Part shown: in pieces, positions 23,390-34,445 of the stretch
Position numbering within the stretch: the first letter of the stretch is position 1
Layout: the number at the start of each line of letters is the position of its first letter
Origin: Sisyra terminalis
Taxonomy: Eukaryota > Arthropoda > Insecta > Neuroptera > Sisyridae
Length of the DNA: 64,000 nt
Direction: 5' to 3'
Assembly (NCBI GenBank): GCA_958496175.1
Contig: OY292275.1
Span: 52,529,701 to 52,593,700 of the forward strand
Translations under genes and position numbers: made by a program
Notes under the pieces: generated by a model
What the model saw: only the letters and a program-made list of their open reading frames with translations
The model's database searches: none
Told to the model about the DNA's origin: nothing

Positions 23390-24260
23390 AATCAAACTTA
23401 ATTTCATAAACTGTGGTTAAAAATGGTCAAGTGCTATGTGTTCCCTATTGTCTTACACGAAATAAAAGGATGGAATCTTACCCAAAGGCTAAAGGACAAT
23501 ATTAATGCGTTTGAAATGTGGAACATAATATGAAATAATAATAATGTGAAATGTGATCGAACCCTGATACTAGCTTGGAAGAATCCCGTGCGAAATAAAG
23601 AAGTATTAGGCAGCTAAACTAAACACCACAAAAAATAATTCTTTTGATTTCTGTAATGAAGAAAAAGTTATTGTACTTCGGCTAAGTCATGCCTAATACC
23701 AAATACAACCTGTTCTAGATCACCATTCATAGTCGATTTGTAGATAGAAGAGTTCTGGAAAGAAAAAAGGATATCCTAGTAATCCAATTTTTGTGGATGA
23801 TTTGGCAAAAGTATGAGAGAACTCTTCCGTCTTGTGGTATCTAAAATTGAAATAGCTATAATAATCGCCCATTTTTAGCGTTGAAGGGACACCAGAAAAA
23901 GAATAAGAATTTGTAAAGTGATACAAATATATATGGATGCACTTATAGTGATGAAATATTATCACTTGTATTTATAACCATTTATCATTCTATACAGGTA
24001 ATTAATGGACCATGCCATTGTCAATATATAAAACAACGTGATGATTTCTTAGAACTAGGGATTAAGATGAAAAAACCAGTATTTATTTTCAATATATTCA
24101 TAGTATAAGGTCATTTATTTAAAACCCATTTGAAGCAAAATCATATAAGTATACTAAGCAATGTAAACAACGATAATATTTGCGAAGCCAAAACATTTAA
24201 AAAAAACAATTGCGTTTATTTAAATTTATAAATTTGGATACATAAATGTTTATGAATATA
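23390..24260 (+). pseudogene. LINE C-terminus and 3' region, tandem unit 1
   Basis: Plus-strand reading gives, in order with stops and slips: MVKCYVFPIVLHEIKGWNLT, QRLKDNINAFEMW, LILAWKNPVRNKEVLG, then LVIQFLWMIW and RELFRLVVSKIEIAIIIAHF near 23810-23880. This is the C-terminal region of Dong/R4- or RTE-like LINEs, recognised by YG.E.WTL...I.AFEMW...W...V.N..VL and the ELFR.AVSK..IA..IA.. ending. The RT core is not present here. After about 23900 it is 3' non-coding sequence up to the unit end. The minus-strand open frame at 23720-23965 is only a shadow. Confidence 0.72.
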
Positions 24261-25134
24261 AATCAAACTTTATTTCATAAATTACGCTTAAAAATGGTCA
24301 ATGTGCTCCCTATTGTGTTGTACGAAATTAAAGAACGGAATCTTACCTAGAAACTAGAGGACAAAAGTAATGCGTTTGAAATGTGGATAATAATATGAAA
24401 TAATCATAATGTGAAATGTGGTCGAATCCTGATACTAGTTTGGAAGGATCCCGTGCGAAATAAAGAAGTACTAGGCAGCTACACTAAACACCACAAAAAA
24501 AATCTTTTGATTTTCGTTAAGAAGAAAAAGTTATCATTATCTATCATTATCATTATCAGTCTATGCGCTGCATAGCACAAAATACCACCTGTTTAGTTCA
24601 TCATTCAAAGTCGAATTAAAAGTAGAAGAGCTCTGGAAAGAAAAAAGGATATCTTATTAATCCAATTTTCTTGAATGGTTTGTCAAAAATACGTGAGAAC
24701 TTTTCTGACTTGTGGTATCTACAATTGAAATAGCCATAATAATCGCCCATTTTTAGCGTTGAAGTGGTACCAGAAAAAGAATAAGAATTCGTAAAGTGAT
24801 ACAAATATATATGGATGCACTTACAGCAATGAAATATTATCACTTGTATTTATAACCATTAATCATTCTATACAGGTAATTAATGGACCATGTCATTATT
24901 GCCAATATATAAAATCAACATGACGATTTCTAAGAACTAGGAATTAAGATGATAAAAACAACATTCATTTTCAATATAGTATTCATAGTACAAAGTTACT
25001 TATTTAAAACCCATTTGAAGCAAAATCATATGTACTAGGCAATGTTACCAGCGATAATATTTGCGAACATTTAAAAAAAAACATTGCATTTATTTTAATT
25101 TATAAATTCGGATGTATAATTGTTTATGAATATA
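24261..25134 (+). pseudogene. LINE C-terminus and 3' region, tandem unit 2
   Basis: A direct repeat of the preceding 870 bases, beginning at AATCAAACTT and ending at TTTATGAATATA as unit 1 does, with many substitutions and small indels. It preserves LPIVLYEIKERNLT, KLEDKSNAFEMW, LILVWKDPVRNKEVLGSYT and the tail. Some stops differ from unit 1 (here GSYTKHHKK has Tyr where unit 1 has a stop), so the units decayed independently after duplication. No function is expected. Confidence 0.72.
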
Positions 25135-26965
25135 TAGTTAATTTAATATTAATTGTAAGATAAACAATAAAATTATAATTAAAGTTAATCTCTGCGTTTT
25201 ATGAAATGACGCTATATGAAAAAAGTTACATTATAGACTTAAGAATTTGTTATGACCAAAAGTAAAAGTTCGTATTTTATTGCAACAATGGTTTGTATTT
25301 TGATTAAATTCCTACATTTACTAGATTTTAAAGCACGAAATTTGAAATAAGTATAACACAAGCATCAACTATTTTTGCAGCTATTTTTTTTCGTTTATAG
25401 CTATCGTATAATAGTTATAGCTCGTTAGAAAAAAAGAGAAAACATATTGTGTGTATAAAAATTTCAAAATAACGATTGGAGATTAGTAGTGAAACATTAA
25501 AACTTAAAGTTTTAATTTAAACAATTATTACATTAGTACGTGTTAACTTTTAATAGGCAACAATAGTTTTGAAGATTTTCATGACACTTTCTTTAAAATT
25601 ATATGAAGAACATAAGAGTTAATGTAGGTAACATTCTTGATAAAATATATGAAGCAGACGTGAGCAAATATGTTTAGATATGAATTTCAGATTTAAGAGA
25701 TATAACTATATAAGCTTTGTGATCAAACAACTAATCACCCAGATAATTTTGTATTTGAAATGTTGTAACCTCGCTCGTTTACCAAAGCGATTACGGCTCA
25801 ACCACTGAACGATGAATCGCTAACATTTGAACCAGTCGCATGGGAATTAGTTGATACATATCGTATGTGAATTTATCCAAGACTAATTTTATAAAAAAAA
25901 ATATTTCTCCCTATAAAACTTCATACATATTTTTTTAAACATTTTCCAATTACATTTTCACCTACTAATGGTTTTCCAGGAACTAAATAAATAGTTTAAA
26001 TCAATACCAAATTTTTTGAGCGATTCAATCGCATTAATGGAGTTTTGTTCGGTATTTTAATAGTAATTACACTCGTAATCTTAAATAAGAGAGCCAAAGC
26101 TTCTTACATAATATTAATGAAAAGGAATTGATTTACTAAAAGTTCTTTTATTCAAAATTTCTAATCCAGTTTTGTATGTAGCTGGAAATATGGTGTTGGT
26201 GTATATATATATATGAGTTAGCGAACTTGTAAGGATAAAATTAATTATTTTCTCTATACACATATCTTGCACATAACAGATGCTGCATGAGAAGCAAAGC
26301 TTTCATTTGTGATGTAATATACCACCTGACGTGTTTTCTTAATAAGAAATAAGAGACATAATATATTATTTTCTTTAACTCGTGCAATATCACCTCATTT
26401 GCAATACCCAAATAAAAACCTAATTGATTCTAATAGGTCTCATTAATTTAAGTTGATATGTAAAGTTAAAGTACTGCAGCTTAAAAAATATTTTTCTTCT
26501 ATTGAAGCAAAGAATTGTTACACCTTTAAGTTAAATTTGGTTTTAAGTTGCTCTTGTTTTCCAAATTTAGAGGCTAAGGAAAATTTTATTCAAATGAATT
26601 TTCTTCCGTTTTTCGCCTCACGGTTAATTTAGTATCGTAAAATTCCTCCCTGTGGTTTAGTCTATGTCTGATGAATTTCTTCACAAGCCGATAAAAACAT
26701 CAAAGTCAAAACGATCATATCCTTCTTGACACTAAAAGAAGAAAAAGAACAAATCTAACAAAAATTTAAAAAGTATAAATTGTTATTCAATTAGCTGAAA
26801 CTCTAGACATTACCATTTTCGTACTACACTCTTAAGCTTATAAGATAAACATCATTTTAAAAACCACTCCTCGAGGCTTTTTCTGTTCAAAATGTGAAGT
26901 TTTCAATATCAGGAATCTCAGTATTAAAAAACCTTAATTCACCATAAAACTTAAAAATTAAGCTA
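25135..26965. other. AT-rich stretch, no gene seen
   Basis: No recognisable coding stretch or element ends. A short TA run lies at about 26200-26213. Confidence 0.5.
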
Positions 26966-27440
26966 CTTAATATTTATTGTAATCTGTAAAAATTGGGAAA
27001 ATGACAATTACTTTTCAATATTGTAAAGGGTTTAAATATAGCAGTGAATCTACTAGGTTATCTGGTGGAAAAATAAAATTGCCCCAATTGGTCCTACCAC
27101 TAGACTCATTATGCTCCTTAGTTAATGGGATAAGTAATGATTCAAAAAAATCCCTGGCCAATATTCAAAAATATAACAATTGTTTTCAAATGACATCGTT
27201 TGGCGCATAAAACACATATAATGTTTAAGGAAGCGCTGAAGAAAACAGGAACATTCCCAGTAAGCTTCCTGTCCCTGAATAATAGCAACCTTAGGATCGA
27301 ATTGGCCAAAAGATCAATAAAATTTTGAGAAACACAAACAGTCAAAAACAAAAATATGTTTACATATATCTAGGTATGATTTTAATCTCATGAATAGGTG
27401 AGAATTTTAGGGCTTTTTATATGCATATCATTTTTAAATT
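26966..27440 (+). pseudogene. Helitron Rep/helicase N-terminal fragment
   Basis: The frame from 27001 reads MTITFQYCKGFKY, then LSGGKIKLPQL, LPLDSLCSLVNG, LANIQKYNNCFQMTSFGA and a stop. Autonomous Helitron replication proteins carry a zinc-binding segment C..C.A...E....CC..GK..LP.....P..L..L....S..F..NI..YN..F.F.S.GA, and this fits it well. Two of the usual Cys (the CC before GGK) are missing. Homologous DNA, without another long frame, continues to about 27440. The same segment occurs inside the Helitron at 31029-33207 on the minus strand. No Helitron ends were found around this copy. Confidence 0.7.
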
Positions 27441-27474
27441 CTTTTATGTTTTATAGGTCTAAATCTTAAAAAAA

Positions 27475-28640
27475 AAATTATTGCTCTTATAATATAAATA
27501 CAAATACTTTTGTTTACGATTTGTTTTTAATTTTAAGTGTGATGTACTTTGTATAAACCATCCAAGCAGCGTCTGTAGATCCTGATCTAGGATAGAGATT
27601 AGTTTACGATATTGTAGTTGTTTATTGTAGTTGGGGAAAAATTGATGGCAATTCTTAAAAAGCCCCGGATATTGTTTCTGCTTTTAGTTTCTTATAAGAC
27701 TATATGTCTTATTCTTTTATGTTTGTATTTCCTGTATTTGTGAAGTAGGTCATCGAGGGTGTAGTCATTGTTGCTTCTAATTATTTGGCTAGGTTCACTT
27801 TTACAATTTGTGTAAAATTTCCACGACAAAGCGAGGATATATATGTCTAGCGATAGTATCTTTAATTCCTCACGTACATTGTGTACCTTGTATTTGGCTG
27901 GGTAGTTTTCCTGCATTCTTAGTAATTTATTTTGGACTCTTTGTATTGTCAGATACTTGGTTTTGCTTACTGAACTCCAAACTGGACAAGCATATGTAAG
28001 CATATGTAAATTATTAATTTATTGCTGGTAGCCAGCCTTGATTGTCTATTTAGTAATGGATATAGGATGTTAGTTCGGGCCATTAATTTGTTTTTAGATA
28101 ATTTGATGTGTTCAGTAAAGTTGAGTCTGGAATTCAGTTGCATCCCCAAGTATCTAACTGTTTTTGCCAATTCTATATTTTTCCCATTTATTAATACCTT
28201 TTTATACTTGTTGGGTCTTTTTCTAGTGAATAGGATAGCTTCAGTTTTGTTATCATTGGCCTTTATTTTCCATTTTTTTTTAAATCATTATTCTTCTTAA
28301 GGCCTTAGTTATTCTGTTGGCCACTGTATCAACTCTCCAGGAGGATGCAAAAATTGCTGTATCATCAGCATATAGGGAAATGAAAGTTTCGGGTGTCCGC
28401 GGGCTATTATTTATATATAGTAAAAAAAGAATTGGTCGCATAATGGACCCTTGAGGGACTTCAGCTTTAATTAATCTGCTATTTGACGTTTCATTTTTGA
28501 TTTGCACTCAAAATTGGCGCTATTTGAGATAACTCCATACTATTATTGTAATGTATCTTGGAAATTTCATTTTAATTAGCTTGTATATTAGCCCTTCATG
28601 TCACAGAGTATCAAAAGCGGTGTAAATCCAAATAAGTAAA
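27475..28640 (-). pseudogene. Truncated jockey-like LINE
   Basis: Minus strand, from about 28635: AFDTL*HEGLIYKLIKMKFP (RT palm), EVPQGSIMRPILFLLYIN, YADDTAIFASS (motif C intact), VRYLGMQLNSRLNFTEHI, then LTYACPVWSSVSKTKYLTIQ and a C-terminal tail ending HKRIRHIVL. The order and motifs match jockey-clade RT from fingers/palm to the C-terminal Cys-poor region. There are at least two frame breaks (near 28285 and 28010) and a stop after AFDTL. The 5' end is truncated at about 28640. The 3' non-coding region probably runs left to about 27475, but I could not find a tail or target duplication. Confidence 0.78.
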
Positions 28641-29494
28641 ACACAATCTTTATTAATTTGTATATAATTATTGGTATTGTTTTTAATTTAATAGTTTAAA
28701 AATCTAGCAATTCTAATATTATATTAATAATTCTTATATTTTAGAAATCAAATTTATAAATAATTAGTAAATTATTCATTTTAATTTTGATTAAATCAAT
28801 GACTTAACGATTCTTTTTTTTCTTTATTTGAATCCTTAACTTTACAAAAAATCGTTACCAAAAACCTATTTATTTTCATGAAAAACATACAGCTATGTTT
28901 CTTTTCCTTCGTGCATTAGAGAGAAATAAACCACCAGCAAATATTTACATTTTCGTAATTTCATTAAGAAAATTACTTTGATAAATTATAGAAATAGTTT
29001 TCCTAATTTATTTGGGCAATGGTTCATTTATTTACTACTCTTATACATAACGGTTGTACGAGCGAAGAACCACGTTTGCTCCACTTTATGGTTCTTATAT
29101 CACACGAAGTGGTACACAAATTGAGGCCCCATCATGGACTTTATAGTTTAACTTTAGACTATTTTGCGTAAAACATCTACGCATAATTAAATCGAAACAT
29201 TACTACTGTTTATGTTCAGCACAAATTTCTCACGTCCCTTTTATACAAAACATTGTGTGTTCCTTGTATGAAACAGATAAGGAAAAGAATTCAAAACCAA
29301 CAATTCTATTATATTTCAGGCAAAATTTACATACAAGTAATTAATTCCCATTTATATATAGATATAAAACAATTTTGGATTATTTTCAGGACAATAAAGC
29401 AATTAATGTTAATAGATCTACATAGTTTCATTTTGGAAATGATAACATTGATATTATAATTCATGCTTCACATCATTAACTATTACAAATATTG
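28641..29494. other. AT-rich stretch, no gene seen
   Basis: No recognised gene or repeat, apart from AT-rich low-complexity sequence. Confidence 0.5.
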
Positions 29495-29495
29495 A

Positions 29496-29519
29496 TTTTT
29501 ATTTATTTATTTATTTATT
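29496..29519 (-). repeat. (TTTA)n tail of LINE
   Basis: Five to six TTTA units form the 3' terminus of the minus-strand LINE, as seen in LINEs ending in a short simple repeat instead of poly(A). Confidence 0.7.
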
Positions 29520-29689
29520 CTTTTACTTCTGGTGGAATTTCTATAGAGGTGCTTTACAACTGTTCATAGAACCAGAAGAACTACAAAATTTACACAAAAA
29601 TAGTATGATTAATAAAATTTATCAAATCAATAATACAAACTAAAAAAGATATATTACAATAATACTTCAAACTATTTTTCAAAAAACTA

Positions 29690-31028
29690 CGTCCTAGAGT
29701 TGGAAATCCAGTTTCCCAGCTTTTTCCCCAATATCTTTTTGGAACAGATCAGCGATTTCATGTTTTCAGGTAGCATATTAAAATATTTAATCGCAACGTA
29801 GTAAGCACTTTTGGCTTGAATAGTTTTTTTAATTTTTGGCAATACTAGCTGCTAAGATCTAGTGTTACTCAGCCTTTCAGCATGAAGTTTTTTACAATCA
29901 TTATAATAAAAACTAAGAGCTCTAACTATAAAATAGTCTCGTATTTTCAGTGGCGCAGTCAATTGATTGTTGTTACATATTTTGTTAATTAACTTATTTA
30001 GGATGTAAGCTAGTTGTCTTATCGAGTTGTCGTAGGCCCCACCCCACGCAATAATTTCATAGTTAATCATGTCTTCAAAAAGACCATGGTAAATTGTTTT
30101 TAGAACAGGTGCTTGGAGATAGTTATTTAATTTATAAAATAGGAATGTAAAATATTTGATTTTTTTTTGCCAGTTCCATAGCATGAATATTTCATTTCAT
30201 GTGGCAGTCAAAATATATACCAAAGTATTTGCAGTTTGTTACTTTTTTAGTTCTTTATTTCTAATAAACCGTGGAAATTTAACTGGTGTACTATCTACAT
30301 AGCTTCCGAAAGTAATAAAGACAGATTTATTTGTGTTTAATGATAATTGATTATTTCTTAGCCAAGTATCTAAATTTTTTAGCCAATTCGATAAATGAAC
30401 ATTAATCTCTCCCCAGTTCTTTCCACACATAACACAGCCATGCCATCAGTATAAGAAACTAAGTTATTTTTCGGTAGTACTTCAAATATATTTTCAATAT
30501 ACAAGATAAAAAATTATGGTTCTAGAATAGTTCCTTGCGGAACTCCAACTCTTACATATTTATAATCACTCATAACATTGCCAACTTTAACGCATTGCAC
30601 TCTGTGGGTTAGGTAATTTTGAATTAGCTGATGCGGAAAACCCCTGATATCTTTTCTCCAAAGTTTTTTCAACAGTATCTCATGATTGACAGTATCAAAA
30701 GTTTTTGCAAGATCTAAGAAAGCTAACACTGTTGGTATATTTTTACCCATATTGTTGTATATAAAGTTAGAAATGTAAGCCAGGGCATCATTTGAACCCC
30801 TATTTTTCATGAAGCCATATTGTCTTTCAGATATTAAGTTATTTCTAATACAGAAATCATACAGTCTAGTGTAAAATATTTTTTCGAACACTTTGACTAG
30901 ATTAGAGACAAGCGAAATAGGTCTATAGTTTGCTGTTAAGTGTTTATTTCCTGACTTAAATATAAGTACAATATCAGCTTTTTTTAAGGAATTTGACCAA
31001 CAAGCTTCGCTAATACATTTATTGAAAA
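29690..31028 (-). pseudogene. LINE reverse transcriptase, 3' part
   Basis: From 31028 downward: NKCISEACWSNSLKKADIVL, NYRPISLVSNLVKVFEKI (RT motif 1 region), RQYGFMKNRGSNDALAYI, FLDLAKTFDTVNHEILLKKL (motif A), VGVPQGTILEP (motif B), then motif C as YTDGMAVL where YADD is expected, so the catalytic pair is lost. WLRNNQLSLNTNKS, a thumb region (29852-30184) and a tail ending near 29690 (KKLGNWISNSRT) follow. Frame breaks lie near 30430-30513 and 30190-30240, and there is a stop after TILEP. It is inactive by point mutation and frameshift. Confidence 0.85.
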
Positions 31029-33207
31029 CTAGCTAAACCCTGCAGACGTTGTCCTGCTAGCCAATAGTTGTAAATAGATAAATTGAATTTAGGAAAAAAA
31101 AGCTTGAGAATTATTAGAATCACCTCCCTTATCATCCTGCAGAATCCCTCGTTGTACCAATTATAACTCACCTTCAATATATACGTTAATCAATTACGTT
31201 TTGAGAACCTCTACCTGTAAAAAACACTATACGATCATAACAATGAAGTATTGATAGTTAACGGCTATTGTATTGACCGTTGAAAGAACCGTTTTTTTTA
31301 TGATCGCAGGTATGTTACAGACGCAAGAAACGATAAAACAATCATTAAAGCGTATTACATATCGTGGCAAAATTTGAGCTAAATGGATGTAAAACTTTTT
31401 GAGTTTTTGAAATCTACACAAACCAACATTACAATTCAATATAAGTAGATTATTCATAAACATAGATTATTCATTGTTTATTTAAATCAGAGATTGTCCG
31501 AGGTGACCAACCCGCGAGATTCATCAGACTTTTATAAAATGTATACATTTTATAATGGCCATAGTGGTGAAAATCAATATATTATAAATGTTTACAGTAT
31601 CTAAATTTAGTATGGAGAATTTGAGATATAACTTTAATGGTGGCCCACGGAATTATGATGCATTTCCGAAGTGACCCGCAATACAATTTGGATTAGCCAC
31701 TTCTGATTTAACATATGCTGATTGCTTGATATCTTAAAAAAGAACATAGATATTTAATTAAAGAGTCCAATTTATATCCAATTATTGGATGTCCATTTAA
31801 TAATTTTAATCGGGCTTCTTTTAAATGCAACTTTTTTTATTAATAATTAAACGTAAATAGGCAACCTTTTCTTCCGAAGAAATATCATTTAAAATTTATT
31901 ACAAAGTTTCTATCAAAACAGTTAAGCTGCCTTTAAATTGGAACCGAAAAAAAAAAACAAAATAAAATATTGGTACAACTATTTAGATTAAACTTTTTTG
32001 TGGCCTTTATACTTATTTTTGGCGAAACACGCCTAAGATGTACCTGAAAACAAATTATTATCAAAATCAATAAACCTGTTATTGAATCATACGAAAGAAT
32101 GCAGGTAGGCAGAAATTTACGTTCGAATTATCGATCTTTGATCCATAATGATCAATATTGTGACCGAAACCGGCTTAATTCCAAGTTGATATGAAATTGC
32201 AAACGATTCTCTACCTGCTATCAACGGGTGGTATAAAATAGCATAGTAAAGCTTAAAGGTCAAAATATGTGAAAAAGTTAAGCTCAAAAGTGTTACTAAT
32301 GGATTTGGTAACAGATGTTAATGTAATTATAATTGACAACAAATAATAAATACCTCAAACTGGTTCCAAATTCCATAAACGATATATTTAAAGCTGCCAT
32401 TCTCTCATTTTGACCTCATATGCATAGGAAAAATCCTTAAATTCTCACCTAAATATGAGTTTAAAGACATAGAAATTTATATTTATATATATTTTAACAA
32501 TAGATATTTCTTAACATATTTTTGTATTTGTCTATTTGTGTCTTTCAAAATTGAATTATTTTTTTGGCCAATTCGATTCAAAGATCGCTATTAATCAGGG
32601 ATTGGAAGCTTACTGGAAATATTCCTGTTTTCTTTAGTACTTCCTTAAACATATTTGTTTTATGGGCGAAACGATATCATTTGTAAACTACTATTTAGTT
32701 TTTGAATATTGGTCAAGGATTTTTAGAATCATTTCCTATCCCATAAACTAATGAGCGTAATGAATCTAGTGATGGAACTAATAGGGGTAATTTTACTTTT
32801 CCACCAGTACAACATAACCCAGTAGATTCACAACTGTATTTTAACGCCTTATAATATTGGCAATTGATGGTCATTTCCCCAATTGTTCCATACTACAATA
32901 AATATTAAGTGAAATATGTAAATAATATATAAATTAAATAAATAAAAATGCCAAATTCAAACGTTGCTAAGCGTTTTTCAAAATAAATCACAGGCATCAA
33001 TGATTACAAATAGTATATAGGCAAGCAGGCGTAAACATTTGTTGAAGATGTCGAGGAATATCTTAATCTTCTAGAGGTATAAAATGTACTTCTTAGCCGA
33101 TTCCCATGCCTACCGAATATACATAGAAAATTTCATGAAAATTGGTCCAGCCGTTCTTGAGTTATAAATAGTGTAAATAACACGACTTTCTTTTATATAT
33201 ATATAGA
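31029..33207 (-). mobile_element. Helitron inserted in LINE reverse transcriptase
   Basis: On the minus strand it begins TCTATATATATATAAAAGAA (5' end at 33207) and continues GTCGTGTTATTTACAC...AACGGCTGGACC, a 5' signature seen in many insect Helitrons. It ends GCAGGGTTTAGCTAG at 31029, with a bulged stem-loop GCAGGAC/GTCTGC just inside. Insertion is between A and T. It is 2.18 kb and carries a degenerate Rep N-terminal fragment (about 32400-32910), so it derives from an autonomous element by deletion and decay. Confidence 0.9.
32400..32910 (-). pseudogene. Helitron Rep N-terminal fragment inside Helitron
   Basis: Minus-strand reading near 32880-32660 gives MTINCQYYKALKYSCESTG, LCCTGGKVKLPLLV, ENDSKNP and FTNDIVSPIKQICL-type decayed residues. 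It keeps the CC before GGK that is lost in the copy at 26966-27440. The two copies align over about 450 bases, including non-coding sequence with GGTGAGAATTT and ATATGCATAT, so they descend from one Helitron family. Stops and frame slips rule out function. The downstream Rep and helicase domains are absent. Confidence 0.6.
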
Positions 33208-33655
33208 TATATTCTAGTGTGAAACAAATATTGTTAACTATAGTCTTAAGAATTTTACTACTTATACAACGCCACTTGCTTTATCTTTCATGTCAAGTAT
33301 GATTTTTTTTATTTCTGTTGCATCAGTGGGCATTAGATAGAAGGTATTGCAGTTGTGCTTAACAAACTTATTGATATCAATGTTATGAGTTTTTATTTTG
33401 CTTGCTAATTCCACTTCAATATTGCTAAAATATTCGACGAAGTTGTTAGCTATGGATTTGTTATCCTTAATCACCTTATCATCACAAACTAGATAATCAA
33501 TATCATTAGGATATTTGCTGGTTTTACCAAGCTTACAATTTACATACTGCCACAATTTTCTACTATTATTAAAATACTTTTTAACCTTACTACTTTCATA
33601 TTAACATTTAGCTTAATTTTTTTACTTAGCCTTTATTTTTAAAATAATTTACTCC
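33208..33655 (-). pseudogene. LINE region upstream of reverse transcriptase, 5' part
   Basis: Reads SSKVKKYFNNSRKLWQYVNC, KVIKDNKSIANNFVEYFSNI, TDATEIKKIILDMKDKASGV and then, after a frame slip, ILKTIVNNICFTLEYIF leading to the Helitron joint. This is the endonuclease-RT linker typical of CR1/jockey-group LINEs (W.Y.N......I......I.D...IA..FN.YF..IG). The first part (33600-33655) has stops. No endonuclease domain is seen beyond 33655. Confidence 0.78.
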
Positions 33656-34338
33656 GGGAAATTTCGTTGGCGTTGAAAAACTAATGTGTTTATAAACACT
33701 GCTCGGATAAAATAAGTAAAATTTTATTAAGTTTATAACTGTAAAGTACACGAAAGAAAGATAGAGTAATACGATTAACTCTTATAAGATTATTTTTATC
33801 GAAGTTTTTTTTTCGTAAAGTATGTATTAAATGGAAAAACCATGCAAGTTACTCACGCTAATACATTTTCCCCACACAAAATCTAGAATATTGCTGCATA
33901 CTAATATTTAAAGAATAAAACTTATTCAAACGGGAAATGTTCGGCATTTTCGTTATATTTTTGAATATAAATACGTGTGAAATATCCTACATAGGGTGGT
34001 ACTCTATATCGCTGCTTTTATACGTGCAAGAAATGTTAAAAGTCGAAATAAGTACAGGCTTAATACGTCCTTCCCGGGAATTTATTGCTTGGAAACGACA
34101 TAAAGCGATCATACTATTATACGTTGTGTACATATTATTTTTATTTAAGCACACTTCTTAAAAGTGATTTATTTATTTTTTTTGTATTTTATGCATTTTA
34201 GTTATCGAAATGTACTGCCACGAAATATGGTGTATCTTTTGAAATGAATTCAATGAAAACGGAATTGTTGTTAAAAAATTTCCTCGCAAAAGATTTTTAA
34301 TGACTTAGAAACATGTTCAATTTATTTTTCTATTGCAG
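33656..34338. other. Spacer, probable intron sequence
   Basis: No TE recognised. An open frame at 33937-34161 has no family motif. The last 20 bases form the polypyrimidine tract and CAG acceptor of the next exon. Confidence 0.4.
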
Positions 34339-34445
34339 AAAAGGTTCGTTTCGAGACTACGCTACGCTTTGCAAACTTACAATCAATGAAAACATCATTA
34401 CTTGGACACTCAATGCGGAACCTGGAATCCTTAATTGAAAAACAA
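34339..34445 (+). CDS. Candidate host-gene internal exon, unidentified
   Basis: The exon is bounded by TTTATTTTTCTATTGCAG (acceptor with pyrimidine tract) and by CAA|GTAAGTGAG (near-consensus donor). It is 107 bases, begins with two bases completing a codon and ends in phase 0. Only one frame is open. Its 35 codons begin KVRFETTLRFANLQS and end NLESLIEKQ. The composition is visibly less AT-rich than its surroundings and has normal codon variety. The peptide is amphipathic and coiled-coil-like. I do not recognise the family. A possible next exon with matching phase is at 38181-38233. It could also be a decayed gene relic, but the intact splice signals argue for a real exon. Confidence 0.6.

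Larger units (their letters stand above)
29495..33655 (-). mobile_element. CR1/jockey-group LINE split by a Helitron
   Basis: One minus-strand LINE copy occupies 29495-31028 and 33208-33655 and is interrupted by a Helitron. Its 3' end is a (TTTA)n run on the plus strand (29499-29519). Its 5' end is truncated near 33655, upstream of the RT. Joining the flanks across the Helitron restores LEYIFNKCISEACW in frame, so the two parts were contiguous. Exact clade (CR1, L2, Daphne or jockey) cannot be settled from motifs alone. Confidence 0.82.

Noticed and set aside
23720..23965. Minus-strand open frame conserved with 24616-24843, looking like a pair of paralogous small proteins
   Set aside because: The opposite strand encodes the LINE C-terminus in both units. 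The conserved minus frames are shadows of a duplicated LINE.
29949..29956. CAGTGGCG as a possible hAT terminus
   Set aside because: It lies within continuous LINE coding sequence, a chance match.
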